Below the pieces are notes generated by a model, which had not been told where the DNA came from, did no database searches, and worked only from the letters and a program-made list of their open reading frames with translations. 64,000 bases of DNA from Bacillus safensis (GTDB taxonomy: Bacteria > Bacillota > Bacilli > Bacillales > Bacillaceae), in contig BSBG01000001.1 in NCBI GenBank assembly GCA_030159235.1, positions 1-64,000 on the forward strand. The letters run 5' to 3'. This document shows, piece by piece, positions 63,067 to 64,000 of this stretch; the stretch's first letter is position 1, and every line of letters begins with the position of its first letter. The translations under genes and the position numbers were made by a program.

Positions 63067-63636
63067 TTATTTAGAACGAAACACGTCTGCACTACGTTCA
63101 TATGCAACATCCGCTTCACCAAGCCGATGATTTATGATTCGGGCTGCTGCAAATAAATAGTCGGATAGACGGTTTACATATGTGAGCGCAACGGCTGGAA
63201 TCTCCTCCTGCTTTGCGAGTGTGACAATATGCCGCTCTGCTCTTCTAACGACTGTCCGTGCCACATGTAAGAGAGCAGCGCCTTCCTGACCGCCTGGTAA
63301 AATAAACTTGGTGAGAGGCTCGGCTTCTTCTACATAGACATCCATTCTTTGCTCAAGCACTGCCACAGAGGCTTCTGTTAATTTGCCTTCTTTACGTGGT
63401 TTCACTGCTGCCAAATCACCGCCGCAGTCAAACAGCTCATGCTGTATAACGATGAGCTCTGACAGAATATCTTGAAACAATTCGCCATGCTGCCGTAAAT
63501 TTGCATGTGCAAGTCCAATGAAGCTATTCGCCTCATCTAATGTGCCGTAAGCTTCTACTCTTACATCATCTTTATCGGCTCTCCCTCCGATCAAGCCTGT
63601 TTGGCCCTGGTCCCCGGTTTTTGTATAAAGCTTCAA
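63067..63636 (-). CDS. yvqK: Cob(I)alamin adenosyltransferase YvqK (PduO type)
   Basis: A 189-aa PduO-type ATP:cob(I)alamin adenosyltransferase making adenosylcobalamin. The ATP-binding N-terminus MKLYTKTGDQGQTGLIGG and the C-terminal RTVVRRAERHIVTLA and YVNRLSDYLFAAARIINH are the family blocks. Position at the end of a cobalamin-uptake region matches B. subtilis yvqK, which follows yvrABC. Confidence 0.93.
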   Translation of the reverse strand: MKLYTKTGDQGQTGLIGGRADKDDVRVEAYGTLDEANSFIGLAHANLRQHGELFQDILSELIVIQHELFDCGGDLAAVKPRKEGKLTEASVAVLEQRMDVYVEEAEPLTKFILPGGQEGAALLHVARTVVRRAERHIVTLAKQEEIPAVALTYVNRLSDYLFAAARIINHRLGEADVAYERSADVFRSK

Positions 63637-63761
63637 CAGTTTTTCCCCCTTTTCTATCGCTTAGTCCTTTTAGTATAACCCGAACTGAATAGGGTGAAGT
63701 TGTTTTACTAAAACATGGTGAATGAATGTCATCAATGAAACAGAAAAGCGAATCAATTGGT

Positions 63762-64000
63762 TCATTTTTGAATGGCATTCAACGTTTGAAGAAGACGGTG
63801 CACTTTCTGTCCTAATCTTTCGAGTAAAAGGTCAGTATCTTCCGTTTCTTGCGTATTGGTTACAGCGATACAAAGATGATGGATAGACATGCTCGTCTCT
63901 TGCTTCATGATGTGCATCAGCTGCCCCATGAGCTGAACAGACGCTCCGTCTGATAAGGATCTTTTCAGTATAAGCCATATGGTCAGCTCTTCTTGCTGAC
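63762..64000 (-). CDS. C-terminal fragment of an unidentified protein
   Basis: The last 79 codons of a minus-strand gene run off the right edge. The tail (QLMGQLMHIMKQETSMSIHH, LLERLGQKVHRLLQTLNAIQ) is helical and not diagnostic. In B. subtilis yvrA of the vitamin B12 importer lies here; that is a synteny guess only. Confidence 0.55.
   Translation of the reverse strand, partial: QQEELTIWLILKRSLSDGASVQLMGQLMHIMKQETSMSIHHLCIAVTNTQETEDTDLLLERLGQKVHRLLQTLNAIQK

Overview
The window is a chromosomal segment of a Bacillus. Gene order closely follows the B. subtilis yur-yus-yvq region (pucG, bsn/yurI, the suf operon, metNPQ, yusD-yusN, yusU-yusW, yusZ, htrB, cssRS, yuxN, fumC/citG, gerA, lia, yvqK). 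Accessory genes interrupt this order. A secreted NLP/NPP1-type protein, the codon usage and the accessory content suggest the B. pumilus/safensis/altitudinis group; the species call is inference. There is no rRNA, tRNA, phage, complete insertion sequence or CRISPR array.

Layout. 0-6 kb: tail of a PucR-type regulator, an oxalate decarboxylase, a secreted NLP protein, an MFS efflux pump, the purine-catabolism transaminase PucG and the secreted nuclease Bsn. 6.2-10.3 kb: a Fur-box-headed ferric siderophore importer (binding lipoprotein, two permeases, FhuF-like reductase) without its own ATPase; the probable shared ATPase YusV lies at 40.3-41.1 kb under a second Fur-like box. 10.3-20 kb: an alpha/beta hydrolase, a yrkP-yrkQ-yrkR two-component locus divergent from yrkO, a WYL regulator divergent from an azoreductase-like flavoprotein, and a TetR regulator with a reductase/hydrolase fusion gene. 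20-21.6 kb: an AT-rich remnant of a polymorphic toxin with two immunity-like genes.

21.8-33.3 kb: sufCDSUB, a small damaged gene, yurZ, metNPQ behind a SAM-I riboswitch, then yusD, yusE, yusF, yusG, gcvH and yusI. 33.6-39 kb: the fadNAE beta-oxidation operon with a FadR operator. 39-44 kb: small coat-type proteins, yusU, yusV, yusW, yusZ and the quality-control protease HtrB. 44.4-49.5 kb: cssRS, yuxN, fumC and small ORFs. 49.6-53.6 kb: the gerA germinant receptor operon and a small membrane protein. 53.6-58.2 kb: the complete liaIHGFSR envelope-stress operon. 58.4-63 kb: an iron-linked cassette (AraC regulator, near-consensus Fur box, NtaA-type flavin monooxygenase, siderophore-binding lipoprotein, ferredoxin/flavodoxin-NADP reductase type 2). 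The window ends with the cobalamin adenosyltransferase yvqK and the tail of another gene.

Two signals stand out. First, a ~178-bp structured element occurs twice, at 6.2 and 33.4 kb. Each copy has imperfect terminal inverted repeats, a hairpin with compensatory changes between copies, and a direct repeat of the local terminator hairpin on both sides, and that hairpin differs between loci. Second, the Fur-box-headed cassette at 59.4-63 kb pairs chelate-monooxygenase-type chemistry with siderophore binding and a flavin reductase, which suggests an oxidative route for releasing iron from a chelate.
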